Of a DNA stretch of 64,000 nt, positions 52,371 to 63,000 are shown one piece after another (the stretch's first letter is position 1; each line of letters opens with the position of its first letter). The stretch lies in the NCBI GenBank assembly GCA_024195585.1, contig SWBL01000125.1, positions 62,001 to 126,000 on the forward strand. The letters run 5' to 3'. Source of the stretch: Aureobasidium sp. EXF-3400. Lineage: Eukaryota > Ascomycota > Dothideomycetes > Dothideales > Saccotheciaceae. The position numbers and the translations under genes were made by a program. A model generated the notes under the pieces. That model saw nothing but the letters and a program-made list of their open reading frames with translations. It was not told where the DNA came from and searched no databases.

Positions 52371-53132
52371 TCACGATTGCTGCTTGGCGTTCCACTTCTT
52401 GACTCTCTTCTTGAGGTCACCAACGCTCTGCTGGAAGGGGTTGAGCTTCATGTCGCGAGCCATGGCAGCGTAGTTGTCGCCGTGCTTCTGGACCAATCGC
52501 TCAATCCATTCCTCTTCGCGGTCACTCTGTTTTCTGGGGGCCTTCTTGATCGGGCGAGCGGCTTGTTCCTCGAGTTGGCGCACAACGTCGGTTCTTGCAT
52601 CACCTCCCTGTTTTGCTCCATCCAGAACACCGTGCTGGTTCACGAACCCTTGCCAGCCCTCATCGTCACTGTCTTCGATGTCGTTCAAAGGGTCGTTCAG
52701 CGGGTTGGCCTTTGTCTCGCCGCCCAAGACTTCCAGAATAGCGCCAGTCTCGGGATCCCTTCTAATCTTGACTTCCGAGATGTTGATGGTCGTAGGCAGT
52801 TTTGTACTGATGTTGAGGTTGTCGGGCGTGGGCTCGGCTGCAAGGCCATTCGAGGCCTCCACCAATGTCTTTGATGTCCTCTCTACACCACCGGTGGGGT
52901 GGTTCAATTTGGAAACGAGTCCGAGGCGGCGGTAGTTTTGGCTGAGCGTCTCCTTTTGGTCCCTGATTCATGTTAGATCTTGCTCGTAAGGACAGAACAG
53001 ATGCGCAATGCGATAGACCTACCAGTTGGCTGCGATGATGGGGTTGTGTAACAACTTTCTCTTCGACTTTGCCTTTTGAGTCACCTTGGAGGTGGACGAG
53101 CGGTTCTTCTTCTTTTGCAATTCGCGACCCAT
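52371..53132 (-). CDS. nop16: Nucleolar 60S assembly factor Nop16
   Basis: 233 aa, exons 53132-53023 and 52962-52371 (60-nt intron). Nop16 is a component of 66S pre-ribosomes. The start MGRELQKKKNRSS is the classic Nop16 N-terminus, followed by a Lys-rich nuclear/nucleolar signal and NPIIAANW, which the splice continues as DQKETLSQNYRRLGLVSKLN, both hallmark blocks. The C-terminus has REEEWIERLVQKHGDNYAAMARDMKLNPFQQSVGDLKKRVKKW, also diagnostic. The middle is acidic and disordered. Start codon choice is firm. Confidence 0.93.
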
Positions 53133-53356
53133 CTTGTTTGATTTGTCTGTATGATTGTATGGAAAAAATGATGTCGAACCGCCATCGAGAAAGTCGGATC
53201 CCCGAAAATTTGGATGCAAACACCTTCGCGGCTACCCCATGTTTGCACTCTTTCTTATCTTATCGCTCCACCTCGCGCCTTTCCCTCCGAAGTACAAGTA
53301 GAGTACTCGTACAGGTGACAACTTGACGGAATTCTTTGGGAATAGAAACACAGAAA

Positions 53357-54791
53357 ATGGCCATCATGAATCGTGCATATGCCACTCTGTTGGTTGTTCT
53401 CGTAGTACTGTGCCAAATCATTGCTGCACAGTCCGAGAAGACTGCTGCAGGAGACCTTTCATCTGCACAGATTGAAGAACAGATCCAGGTTGGTCCCTTG
53501 TTATTCAATGCTTGACATCAGTCATACTCATTCTATCAGCAATGTCCTCTCGTCCAGTCTCTCAATGCCCACAAGGCTTCAACAGCACATGAGGCTGCTA
53601 CAGGCTTCACAGCTAGAGCATTTGCCGTATTGTTCCCAGGATCACCTGCTGTCAACACACTCTTGTTCGCTTCTACACCTCTTGGGTGATCGTATTTATA
53701 CTGACTATAACAGGAGCGTTCTCTACATCTCCGGCCCTCCCAATTTCTTGCTGGCTCTGTGCCCCGCAGACATTGATCCAGCATCTTTGAACACCATGGT
53801 TGCGTTTGCCTTTGGTGGACTCATGGGGGACACACTCTTCCATCTTCTCCCCGAAATCTTTGTTGGCGAAGACAGCCCAGAGCATGTGACTCTAGTGGTC
53901 GCCGATGGCAACAAGAACATTCTGCTCGGAATTGCCATCATGGTTGGTTTTGTCAGTTTCGTCATCCTCGACAAGGCTATTCGTATTGCTTCTGGAGGTG
54001 ATGAGGGCCACGATCACTCTCATGGCCATTCTCATGGTAAGATTGAAGGAGGCGACGAGGCAGCCGCCTCTGCCAAAGCATCTGGCTCTGACAACGGTGC
54101 TCAAACCGATGGTCTACGCCAGCGTAACAGCGAGAAGGCTGGTACCAAAAGTGTTGTGCCCGTTGAGCAGGAGAGCGGACCAAGCTCTAACAGGGGTTAC
54201 TTGAACATCATCGCCGACTTCACTCACAACATCACCGATGGTCTTGCAATGGCATCTTCATTCTATGCTTCTCCCACCGTCGGAGCACTGACGACCACTG
54301 CCGTCTTCTTCCACGAGGTTAGTTTAATGTCTCTCGACCTCAGCAATCCTGGCTGATCAAGAATAGGTTCCTCATGAGATCGGAGACTTTGCTCTTCTCA
54401 TCCAATCTGGCTTCTCCAAGCGTGCAGCCATTGGTGCACAGTTCTTGACTGCTGCAGGTGCTCTTACAGGCGCACTCATGGGAATCGCAGTCCAAGAGTA
54501 CGGCGGCAACAGCGCTGATGCCATTCCTACTCCCGGACTTTTTGGAACCAGCCTCCACTGGGGCGATCTCCTGTTGCCCTGGACTGCAGGAACCTTCATG
54601 TTTGTAGGAATGAGCGTCGTGCCTGAGCTCATGGAAACTGGCCCCAACAAAGTCGCCGAGATCAAGAAGATTGTTACCCAGCTTATGGCCATTGCTGCTG
54701 GTGCTGGAATTATGATTGCGTAAGTTTCGATCTACATTCAGATGCCACAAGACAAAGGCGCTAACAAATCTGTAGCATCTCGTGGTCTTGA
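53357..54791 (+). CDS. ZIP-family zinc transporter (KE4/Yke4-like)
   Basis: 409 aa in five exons: 53357-53488, 53540-53664, 53714-54317, 54367-54719 and 54776-54791 (16 nt); introns 51, 49, 49 and 56 nt. The protein has a signal peptide, then eight predicted helices. The metal-site motifs of the ZIP family are intact: HNITDGLA in helix IV and HEVPHEIGD in helix V, the latter split exactly by the third intron. A cytosolic loop between helices III and IV carries the His-rich HDHSHGHSHG. These features are those of the LIV-1/KE4 subgroup, which moves zinc out of ER/Golgi compartments (yeast Yke4). The last exon encodes only ISWS and the stop. Confidence 0.92.
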
Positions 54792-55245
54792 TCTGGTATT
54801 CGAATCGTGAGTGCACGATTTGAGCTTGTTTAGATCTCAACTCAAGCCATAGCTATCGAAGCATGTCGCAAATCACAGTCTTCAATTGACCTCGTGGTTG
54901 TTTGTCAAATGTTGCCATAGGTGCTTAACTGGTTGGCTTTGATGTCGAGGCGCATGAGGATAGTGTTCTCACTGTGTGAAAGTTAAAAAGGACATGTTTC
55001 TGGAAAGACTGATATAGAAAGTATAGCAGAGGCATTAATGCATATAGTTCTATCTAAGACCTGGGTCAGTTGATAGGGGTATCGTAGCGTGAAACGAAGA
55101 ATGAAAAACACAGTCTTGACTTTCCTCCAAACCGAAAAGTTGGGTTCCTCCAATGGCGTGAAAAAATCAGAAATAAGAAGGAATAGGAAACGCCAGAGAA
55201 AGCATTAAAACCAGAAGAGCGCCGCTAGCAACCGCGGTTGTTTTA
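54792..55245. other. Intergenic region between facing 3' ends
   Basis: About 450 bases between the 3' ends of the ZIP gene and the proline-rich gene. No feature recognised. Confidence 0.4.
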
Positions 55246-56355
55246 TTAGTCCTCCCAGATGGTCTCGAGGTCCAGGTCGACTGTCCTCTCACCACCACAG
55301 ATACTCCATCTCTTTCGACCAGCGTCACCGCCCCGTCTGCCAAAACCAAAGCCGACACTTCTGTGGCCTGGGATGTCCAAGCTGCCTCGTCTTCGTGGCT
55401 CGTTGTCGTTGCCTTGCTCTTCGGCTTCTGCTGCAGCACGTTGTTTGGCTTCACGGTCGGCCTCGATAGCTTCCCACTCCAGATCAGGATTGTCTTCGAT
55501 TGTTTCGAGAGACGAGATACTAGGAGATCGGGAGCGAGCAGAGGACGGTGTGGTGGAGATGCTGGAAAATGAAGAATTGCTGGAGTAGTGATGTAGTGGA
55601 GGAAAATTCTCGTTGAAGCGGGCTGTAGCTACAGAAGGTGAAGAAGTAGCGGATGCTGAGCGTGATGTCGCAGCCGAAGGTGTGAGCGAATGCAGAGGAG
55701 AAGATGGTCGTTGTCGTCGCAGAGATAGTGAACGTCCAAATGGAGCTGGATGCGGTGGGTTGTCGAGGTGAGATCGTGGGGTTATGCTGAGCTCGGCATC
55801 CTCGGAGATGCTCTGGAACGCACCGTCGTAGGTAGAAGACTGCTGGGCGTAGGAAGCTTCGTCCAGAGGTAGGGGAGATCTAGGGCGGAAAGGAGAGGTC
55901 GGTCGCATGTTTGGTGAGTATGGCTGGCGCGGCGACAAGGAAGACATGGGGCTCGAAGGACGCAGCAACGGCGATGCCGAAGGGGAAGAAGGATATTGGT
56001 GGCCGGCCGAATGCACCGAAGGAAGAGAATGCGCTCGTGGAGCCATGGGCGGAGCGAGGGCAGAAGCGTGCGACCTGGAGCGTAGATGAGGCCTTGTATA
56101 GGGGGCCTGGGTGCGCGGCCGCAGCGGCAGGCTGGCAGAGCTGTAGCTAGGCGGATTGTTGTGGATGTTGTTGTTGGGACGAGAAATGGACGAAGAGTCG
56201 GTGTTGACGGCTGCAGGCACAGGCGGCTTCTTCAGAGCAGCGGCAGGATGAGTGGTCCGCCGCGGCGCATCCGGGCGTGGTAGCACACTCTTGTTGTCCA
56301 TATCAACAGACTTCCGCAGCCCGCCGTCGCTCGTTGCGAGTTCCACCTGCTCCAT
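55246..56355 (-). CDS. Pro/Ser/Arg-rich protein, fungal, unknown
   Basis: 369 aa from the ATG at 56355 (MEQVELATSD). The frame is open another 88 codons upstream to 56619, but that part has irregular, Cys-containing sequence that looks like a leader; ATG 56301 is another option. Most of the protein is low-complexity (Ser, Pro, Arg) with repeated SPS and RPRSP motifs. A short ordered island near the C-terminus, SLETIEDNPDLEWEAIEADREAK, and the end ERTVDLDLETIWED look conserved in my memory of filamentous-fungal proteins. No membrane segment or enzyme motif. Function unknown; the acidic C-terminal peptide may be a binding motif. Confidence 0.65.
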   Translation of the reverse strand: MEQVELATSDGGLRKSVDMDNKSVLPRPDAPRRTTHPAAALKKPPVPAAVNTDSSSISRPNNNIHNNPPSYSSASLPLRPRTQAPYTRPHLRSRSHASALAPPMAPRAHSLPSVHSAGHQYPSSPSASPLLRPSSPMSSLSPRQPYSPNMRPTSPFRPRSPLPLDEASYAQQSSTYDGAFQSISEDAELSITPRSHLDNPPHPAPFGRSLSLRRQRPSSPLHSLTPSAATSRSASATSSPSVATARFNENFPPLHHYSSNSSFSSISTTPSSARSRSPSISSLETIEDNPDLEWEAIEADREAKQRAAAEAEEQGNDNEPRRRGSLDIPGHRSVGFGFGRRGGDAGRKRWSICGGERTVDLDLETIWED

Positions 56356-57631
56356 CAAAGGTGACGTGGGTGGGTGGGTTGCGACCGTTTGCTCTCGGAT
56401 CGCTCGTATGCACCGTCCCGAATGTCTCGCCCAAAGTACAGAGTCCTTTTCTGCACTGGGAGAACAGTCGGTTCGCACAGCAAGATTCTCACCCCTATGC
56501 GACTGTGTAAGCGGGCGACCGTCGTCGCTTATATTCAAGTGACTGCAACGTGGTGGGATGCGAGTAGAGTCTTCACCGCAGGGGTCATCGGCGGTACATG
56601 CGGCGACGACTGTCAACAAGCCGAAAATGTCTCAGCTGCGCGTGCTGCAATTCCCACCGCACTTGTGTACGACTATGGGGTGAATCCCAGGACGGCCATG
56701 CACCAAAGCAGACAATCAATAATATAATAACAAGAAGATGCTTCCGACTCCGCCGTCGTCTGCAGTCTTCGTCATGCGTCTAGGTCTGCACGAGGCACGG
56801 GACAACCTCTGCGCTGCTTCCACGAGCCCCTTCTGACTTGAAACTTCCCTTGGTCGAATCTTGCCCTGAGCGAGCCAAGCATCTCGGCCCAAACCAAAAT
56901 GGCCTTGCAAACGTCTTGTGCTGCTGCTCATTTCTGTCTGTATCCGTCATCCCTTGATCTTCAAACGACGACCTCTGTTGAACCCATGTCCCTTAATCTG
57001 CAAACGATGACTGCTGTTAGACCCCTGAGCCTTTATGATCAGTCACTGTGTTGTCCGGGTACCGTGAAGGTGATCAACATCGCCCTCGAGAATAGAATCT
57101 ATTCTCCTTCCAACAATCTCTATGCTCTCCGGAAGAGTTGACGAGACCACCCAAACTCTGGGATCAGCAACGACTTGGAATCACAGGCTAGCTAGGTGCT
57201 GGTTACTGTAACCTATGCCACTCTCTTCAGGATCCAAGAGCCAGCAAAGTGTGTAAGATGAAATACGGCAAACCTCGTCTGACGACAGCCTCGTTTCCTC
57301 GAGGTGTCCATACATTGTTTTCTAGAAAGCAAGGTAAGGTGGTAGTACTTTCTGCAGTGTGATGTACAAAGTAGCATGCGAGGTTGTTCCGAGACAATGT
57401 CAAGAAATGGTGGACGGTCAAAAAGACAAGGCTGGTGGAAAATTGGCTAAGTTAAGTCTGATTGTAGACTGCGCTCCCAGAACTTGGTTACTGTCGCGGA
57501 AAAGGTGTCGAAAGTGTCGTTTGTTTGCACTCGGGCGTTTGCATGCCCTGAACGAGTCTCCCAAGTCCACACTATACACGACAAACGCGATCCTTTCTTG
57601 TTCTATACTCTCATACACACAAGAGTGGACC
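56356..57631. other. Divergent promoter region, 1.3 kb
   Basis: Between the proline-rich gene and the cell-surface gene. It contains an 80-codon + strand frame with an internal tandem repeat (separate entry). No other gene supported. Confidence 0.45.
56950..57027 (+). repeat. Two tandem 39-bp units
   Basis: Units 56950-56988 and 56989-57027 match at about 31 of 39 positions (TCCCTTGATCTTCAAACGAC against TCCCTTAATCTGCAAACGAT at the start). They lie inside an 80-codon frame starting at ATG 56899, where they encode a 13-residue repeat (SLDLQTTTSVEPM, then SLNLQTMTAVRPL). No function recognised; the frame may be a small protein, an upstream ORF or chance. Confidence 0.6.
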
Positions 57632-59087
57632 ATGGTGTTGCATTGCTGCCACGCCATCAACATGGTTCTCATATACGTCCTTCTCGTCTGGTTGTCCATG
57701 GCTGCCAACACTTGCGGTCAAATCACAGCAGCACCCTCCTGTCCAGTTCAAGCAGATCCCTGGCGCTCACAAGTTGGACTGATGGTCCAGAAACGCGGCA
57801 TCGAAACGTACTGTGATACAAACAGCAAGTGTATGTCAATTGTTCTGTCAACATTCTTGTTGTTGTCGACTTACCCTCATCTAGTCTACTGCTACCAGCC
57901 AGCTGCCTGCGTCTCTGGTTCTGATGGGTATGCGCTCTTCTGCTTTGTGCGATCTCGACCATTGACTGACATATGCAGCTACATTGGCTGTTGTACTGCT
58001 ATTGGGACCACTTGTGCTCCCCGAACACAGTGTATTGACTATACGTCGGGCATCACAGCCTCTTGTGACTATGTTACAGGAGGATGCGTCTACTGGTGAG
58101 CATCATGAGTTTCTCCTACATTCAAGGCACTGACCCATCGTATCTAGCTCTCAGCCTAGTCTTCCCTTCTGTGTCAAGGCATTCCGACATGACAATTACG
58201 TCTTCAAATGCGGAACCAAAAAGCTGACCACCACCTATGCCGACACGGAGACAGACAGTCCCAGCGCTGCACCTTCGGCTGCGCCTACAACCGATCCCAA
58301 GCCAACAGAGACCAATGCTTCCGACGGCCCCTCGGTATCTCCGTCTTCGTCAACGCTGTTGTCTTTGTCATCAACTTCGTCGCCGTCTTCGCTGACAAGC
58401 TCTTCAAGCACGGCCGTGAACACTGCCACCCCTGATCCGGCTCAAGGCGGTTCTATGGCCAGCTCTCGTGGGATGATAATCGGGGTCATAGTCGGAGCTG
58501 CCGCTGGTTCCATACTCTTGCTGGTACTTCTTTTCATCATTTGGAAGTTCTGGAAGCGCCGCAGATCTGGTGCAGGAGGAGTATCAAACGAGAACAAGGC
58601 TGGTTACTCTGTTGGCTCAGGGCAAGAAAGCCTTACAGAGCATACCAACAGCCGAGGTGATATGGTCAGCGGATCGTCAAACCCACCAGGTCCAGCCGAA
58701 TTAGAAGAGCCGTCGCATCGCTCAGCTGATGGCACGTCTGCATCTACTCATACTCATGATGCCGCCAATGGACACCCGTACTCACCGGAAGATATACGCG
58801 GAGCAGCAGAGGCACCGTCCAATGCTCCTGCTTGGTCCTCGCCTAGTATCGCCATGACGTGTCCAACTCCATCCAATTCGTCGCTGTGGATGACGACTCC
58901 TGGAATGGGAACGCCTAGAGCGCCATCACACTATGTCGCATACACGCCATACACTCCATCTTCGGCTTATTCTGCCAGCGGGCAGCCACCTTCTAGTCTT
59001 CCTCAGTCAAGATATCAAGGCGGAAACACAACACAAGGTTCACAACTGGCAGAACTGGAGGCACACGAGGTTGGCAGAGAACAATGA
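57632..59087 (+). CDS. Cell-surface sensor-like single-pass protein
   Basis: 432 aa in four exons, 57632-57830, 57885-57927, 57979-58095 and 58148-59087, introns 54, 51 and 52 nt. Signal peptide near the N-terminus (ATG 57632, or the inner ATG at 57662, MVLIYVLLVWL). The mature ectodomain is small with about 12 Cys (for example CYQPAACVSG, YIGCCTAIGTTCAPRTQC, CDYVTGGCVYW), suggesting a compact disulfide fold. A Ser/Thr-rich, likely O-mannosylated stretch follows, then one transmembrane helix (GVIVGAAAGSILLLVLLFII), a basic stop-transfer (KFWKRRRS) and a 165-residue Ser/Pro-rich cytoplasmic tail. The layout is that of Wsc/Mid2-type wall sensors, but the Cys spacing is not a WSC domain I recognise. 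Function unknown. Confidence 0.8.
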
Positions 59088-59391
59088 AGACCATGGAAAC
59101 GGCTTCTGTAGTATCTTTCATTGAATCGAGGCGCTAGAGTAGAAAGACTGAACTGGTTTGGTAGGAGTCTAGGAGTAAAGCCTACATAGTTACAATGGTT
59201 CCAAGGCGAAGCGGTGCTTTGGTGCGAGACGTCTAGGCAGTGTTTCTTAGGTTCCGTAGTTCATGGCAATGCCGACGAAGTTTGTGACGAAGAATTTTGA
59301 AGTGCTTTACACGATGAGGAGTAGGAAAGAGGATGTATTTCGAGGATTAGACACAGGCGTAAGAAGAGGGGGTGTGCTTTCGTGAAAGCGT
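59088..59391. other. Intergenic region between facing 3' ends
   Basis: About 300 bases between the 3' ends of the surface-sensor gene and mic10. No feature recognised. Confidence 0.4.
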
Positions 59392-59794
59392 TTATTGTCT
59401 CATGGTTCTGAGGCCGTCTCTGGTGGGAGCGGCAGCGCGCTTGAAGCTCTGTATACGGTCAGAAGAAGCCTACAGGAAGTGTCGCTGAACGTACGTTGTC
59501 GCACTCCTCCCAGGCTCTACCGGCACCGAAACCGAAACCAACAAAGGCAGGCCATGCGCGACGCTTGAAGAGGAGGACGGAGAAGATGACACCGAACGAG
59601 GCACCGAGGGTGGAGCGGATGAGCATGGTGCTCAGGCAGTGGTCCCACTAGCACAACAGAGTCAGTGGACGGCGGACAATTGGTCGGGGCAGATGGTCGC
59701 ATGCCTTCTCATTGAGCAGGGCTTCGCTCATGGGTCTGTTAGAGCGCAGAGAGCCGGGGGCCTGGGGCGATGAGGGGGCAACAGAGTCGGACAT
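59392..59794 (-). CDS. mic10: MICOS subunit Mic10
   Basis: 99 aa, exons 59794-59705, 59647-59495 and 59448-59392. Mic10 oligomerises in the inner mitochondrial membrane to bend cristae junctions. The protein reads MSDSVAPSSP, PMSEALLNEK joined to WDHCLSTML, then two helices: TLGASFGVIFSVLLF, the positive turn KRRAW, and VGFGFGAGRAW with the conserved GxGxGxG pattern, ending EECDNSFKRAA. The first intron (57 nt) has a GC donor (AAG|GCATGC) instead of GT; the strongly conserved LLNEKWD leaves no alternative junction in frame. The second intron (46 nt) is GTACGT-AG. Divergent from urb2, 248 bp between start codons. Confidence 0.92.
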
Positions 59795-60042
59795 TGTGAG
59801 TTGTATAGGTCGGTGAATTGGACAGTAGGAAAGAGGTCGAAGCTTGTATGTCGTCGTCGCTGTCGTCGTCGCAGTGAGGCCTTGGCCTGGCAGCTCCGGG
59901 ACTTGTTCGCGCTTTCCCGCGCAGTGAGCTTGGACCAGTTCACATGCAAAACTGCATCTCCATGATTTCGAGGAAAGAGCGTCAAGTTTTAGGGAAGAGA
60001 GCGTCGGCTTTAATTTTTTCCAACACCCTGCTCGAGCCGGTC
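59795..60042. promoter_or_regulatory. Shared mic10/urb2 promoter region
   Basis: The 248 bases between the two start codons drive both genes. A TTTAATTTTTTCC run at about 60009-60021, just before the urb2 start, resembles the rRNA-processing element found upstream of ribosome-assembly genes in yeasts; weak evidence. Confidence 0.35.
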
Positions 60043-63000
60043 ATGGCTACTCGCGTCGACGATTCAAAGGTGTTTGAAGCCTCGTCTCCGTTCAAGGTCC
60101 ATTGCTGACTTGTCTAGTCGTCTTTGCAACGCCTGCTTTCCCTCGACAAGTCATTCGATTCTTTTGAAGAGCGTGTCCAAGAAGCTGCCCGCATCCTTGA
60201 CATCTCTCTGGACCCTCAATTCATACCCGGATCGTCCACTTCTTCCTCCTCGCTCTCACACATCTCCCGTCTAGACTTTGTATTACGCTGGCTGCTCGAC
60301 AAGCTCTCTGCCCAACCAGAGACCTGCCAATATCTTCCATCATGGATCCTCTTGCGTCGCATCATTGAGCGCATGCCGTCTGCTGCCCTGGCCAAGGCCT
60401 TGTCTGTCGCCAGTCCCATAAACACCTGTTCAACCGCCCTCGCACACCTCTTCCCGCCCAACTCTACTCCAGCCCAGAAAACTGCAGACGATGCAAAGCC
60501 CTCCACCAAGAAGAGAAAGAGGCAAAGTGCTGCCAACGACACAACATCTGATCACCCTGCCTTGATCTTTGCCCAGATCACGGTCTCGATCCGTGTCTTG
60601 ATCTCGCGTTCGACCCAGTCTCCTGCAGCCACCGATGCTGCCTCGGAGAACCGTGTTCATGCTCTTCTTTGTCTGGACCATAGCGATCTCGTTCGTTTTG
60701 TCAAGCACACCCTGTTCGCATTGTTGCATCTCCGATGTTCGCATAGTCTTCCCCCTTCACACGTGGCCGCTACTTTGACCCTTGTACAAGATTTGGCCAT
60801 CCTGCAACCGAACGCTTCAGTCGATCCTGTGGATATTTCCTTTTGCACCGAATGCTTGTGGCCAGCTGCTCTTCTTTTACAATCTCTACATGCAGATCTG
60901 AGCTCAAATGGTGCTTCACAACAGGCTACCCGATCGCTCGACCGTTTGCTGGCCACACATCTTTTCGTACCCGCAAGAGCTGCTTTCTATGCCTCAAAGG
61001 CTATCGTACCAAAGAAGCGCCAACATCCCGAAGTTCCTGGGCTAGTGCAAAGATTGGAACCTTTGCGCTCGCAAATCACAGCCCTTGTCGATGGAGATAC
61101 TTCAGATCCTGTCAAGCAAGACCAACTTTCACACGCCTACGGGTGTGTGCCATTGTTACTGGATCTAGCAGTTCGCTGTGCGCCCATTGGCAACCCTAAG
61201 CAAAGAATCATCGAAGCTCCTTGGATCCATCTCCTATTCAGCTCCTTGTCGGAAACCATCACCAGGGCTTCGGACACTGTTATCGTTAACCAGAGACTAA
61301 ACGAGATGTTTGATGTGTTGACAGACAAAAACCTTGTGCTTGATTCGGATGTGTTGAGCGAGATTCTGGATCAGCGCTGCAACTTGTCGACATCTAAGCC
61401 TGACTTTCCCCTCGTTGCTAAAATTATCAACATGAATGCTACCATCTTCACAGACGTCAATGCTGCTCCAGCTAAGGCATTATTCGAGACATTAACGAAT
61501 AATGGAGAGGCAAAAGCGTCCACGGTTTCGAGCTCGGTCTCTAGTGAAGACTGGTCGAACCCTCGAAGCATCTGCTACAAGATTGTAGTACCTCTTATGA
61601 ACGCTTATGCGCGTAATCGTAATCTTCCTGCATTCCTCGATAAATGGTCCGCCTGCCTGAGCACCCAGATTTCTTCGAAAAAGTTGTCTAGGTGGCTTCT
61701 CTGGGCTGATCTATCATTGGAAGAGTCATTGAGAGCCATCCTGGAAACGTCTCTGACGTCGGCACAAATATCAGAGCTGCTGGATTCTCGCCAGAATGCC
61801 CTGAGTCAGTCGGTTGCATCTTCTTCTGTTGCAAGTCCAGAAGCTTTCGCAAACATCGTCCTACTCAACGCCATCATTAGTGCTTTGAAGGCCGACGCCA
61901 CTATCGACACTCTCATGCCCTACTTGGAGTCGCTGCTTTTGGCTGTAGAGAGTGCATTCTCCCAGGCCGCAGACATCAACGAACTTCTCTCTGCCCATAT
62001 GATCGGTCTGTCTTCACGGATTTATCAGCTATGGTACCCAATCTGGTCAACATCAAAGTCGAGTGAGGAAGTTCAAACGAGGAATGCAACATTACTGGAC
62101 GGTCCGATCACACAATTTGCCCTGAAGATTCAGAGTGGCTCGAAGCCAAAGTCAGGCTCCTCCACCGGCACTATATCCGAGGTCGATTCTGCATTTGTCT
62201 TCATCGCTTCGATCTGTGACATGCAAAGACAACTGACTGGTCATGAATCCGATTATGCACATCTGTTCTGCCGCGCGGCTTTGCCTTCTAAGGACGGTGA
62301 TAAGACTCACAGTTTTGCTTCGCAGCGGCCTGCCGCCTTCTTGACAATTCTTACTGGTTTCCCTGGACTTATGGCTTGCATGCCTGCGACCGAGAGAGTT
62401 CAACTCTTCAAGGATCTGTTTGATAGCTTCTTCTCTGATCCTTCGTATTCGAGCTCTGTGCTGGTTGAGTTCCTTGACGCAGTCTTTGCAGCTAGTGATC
62501 TCGCCACCAAGGACGACCTTTTCAATGTAGTTTGTGAAGCTGTGGAAAGTTCCGCTACATCGGGTTCTTGGCTCGATCTCCTCCTCCAGTGGCCATTGAA
62601 GGGATTCTCTCGTCAACAGCGTGAGAAGGTTCTGGACCTTACTGTGTCAGCCGTTATTCAAAAGACGTTCGATGGACAAGCGAAGCAGCAGGCCCTTGAT
62701 CTGATCGCGGCACTCCTTGAGCTACCAAATGCAACAGCTAAGATATCGGTGACACCTGATGTATTATGGAATCTTGCAGGAGTTTCCTACGACAGCACTG
62801 AGCTGGATGCTTTCGAAAATATTTGCCAACGTCTTTTGGGACACATTCTGGACACCAAAGAGCAAGATCGAAGCAAATCGTACCTGGAACAACTTTCCGC
62901 GCTCGCATCAGACTTCATCAGCAAGCAGAAGGACTTGGGTCTGCCTTCGAACCCAGGCAGAGTCTTACTTGTGAAAGCGCTTTTCGAGGCGTTCGAGGCT

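Noticed and set aside
56356..56619. N-terminal 88-codon extension of the Pro/Ser-rich protein
   Set aside because: The extension is irregular with scattered Cys and unlike the rest; probably an open leader.
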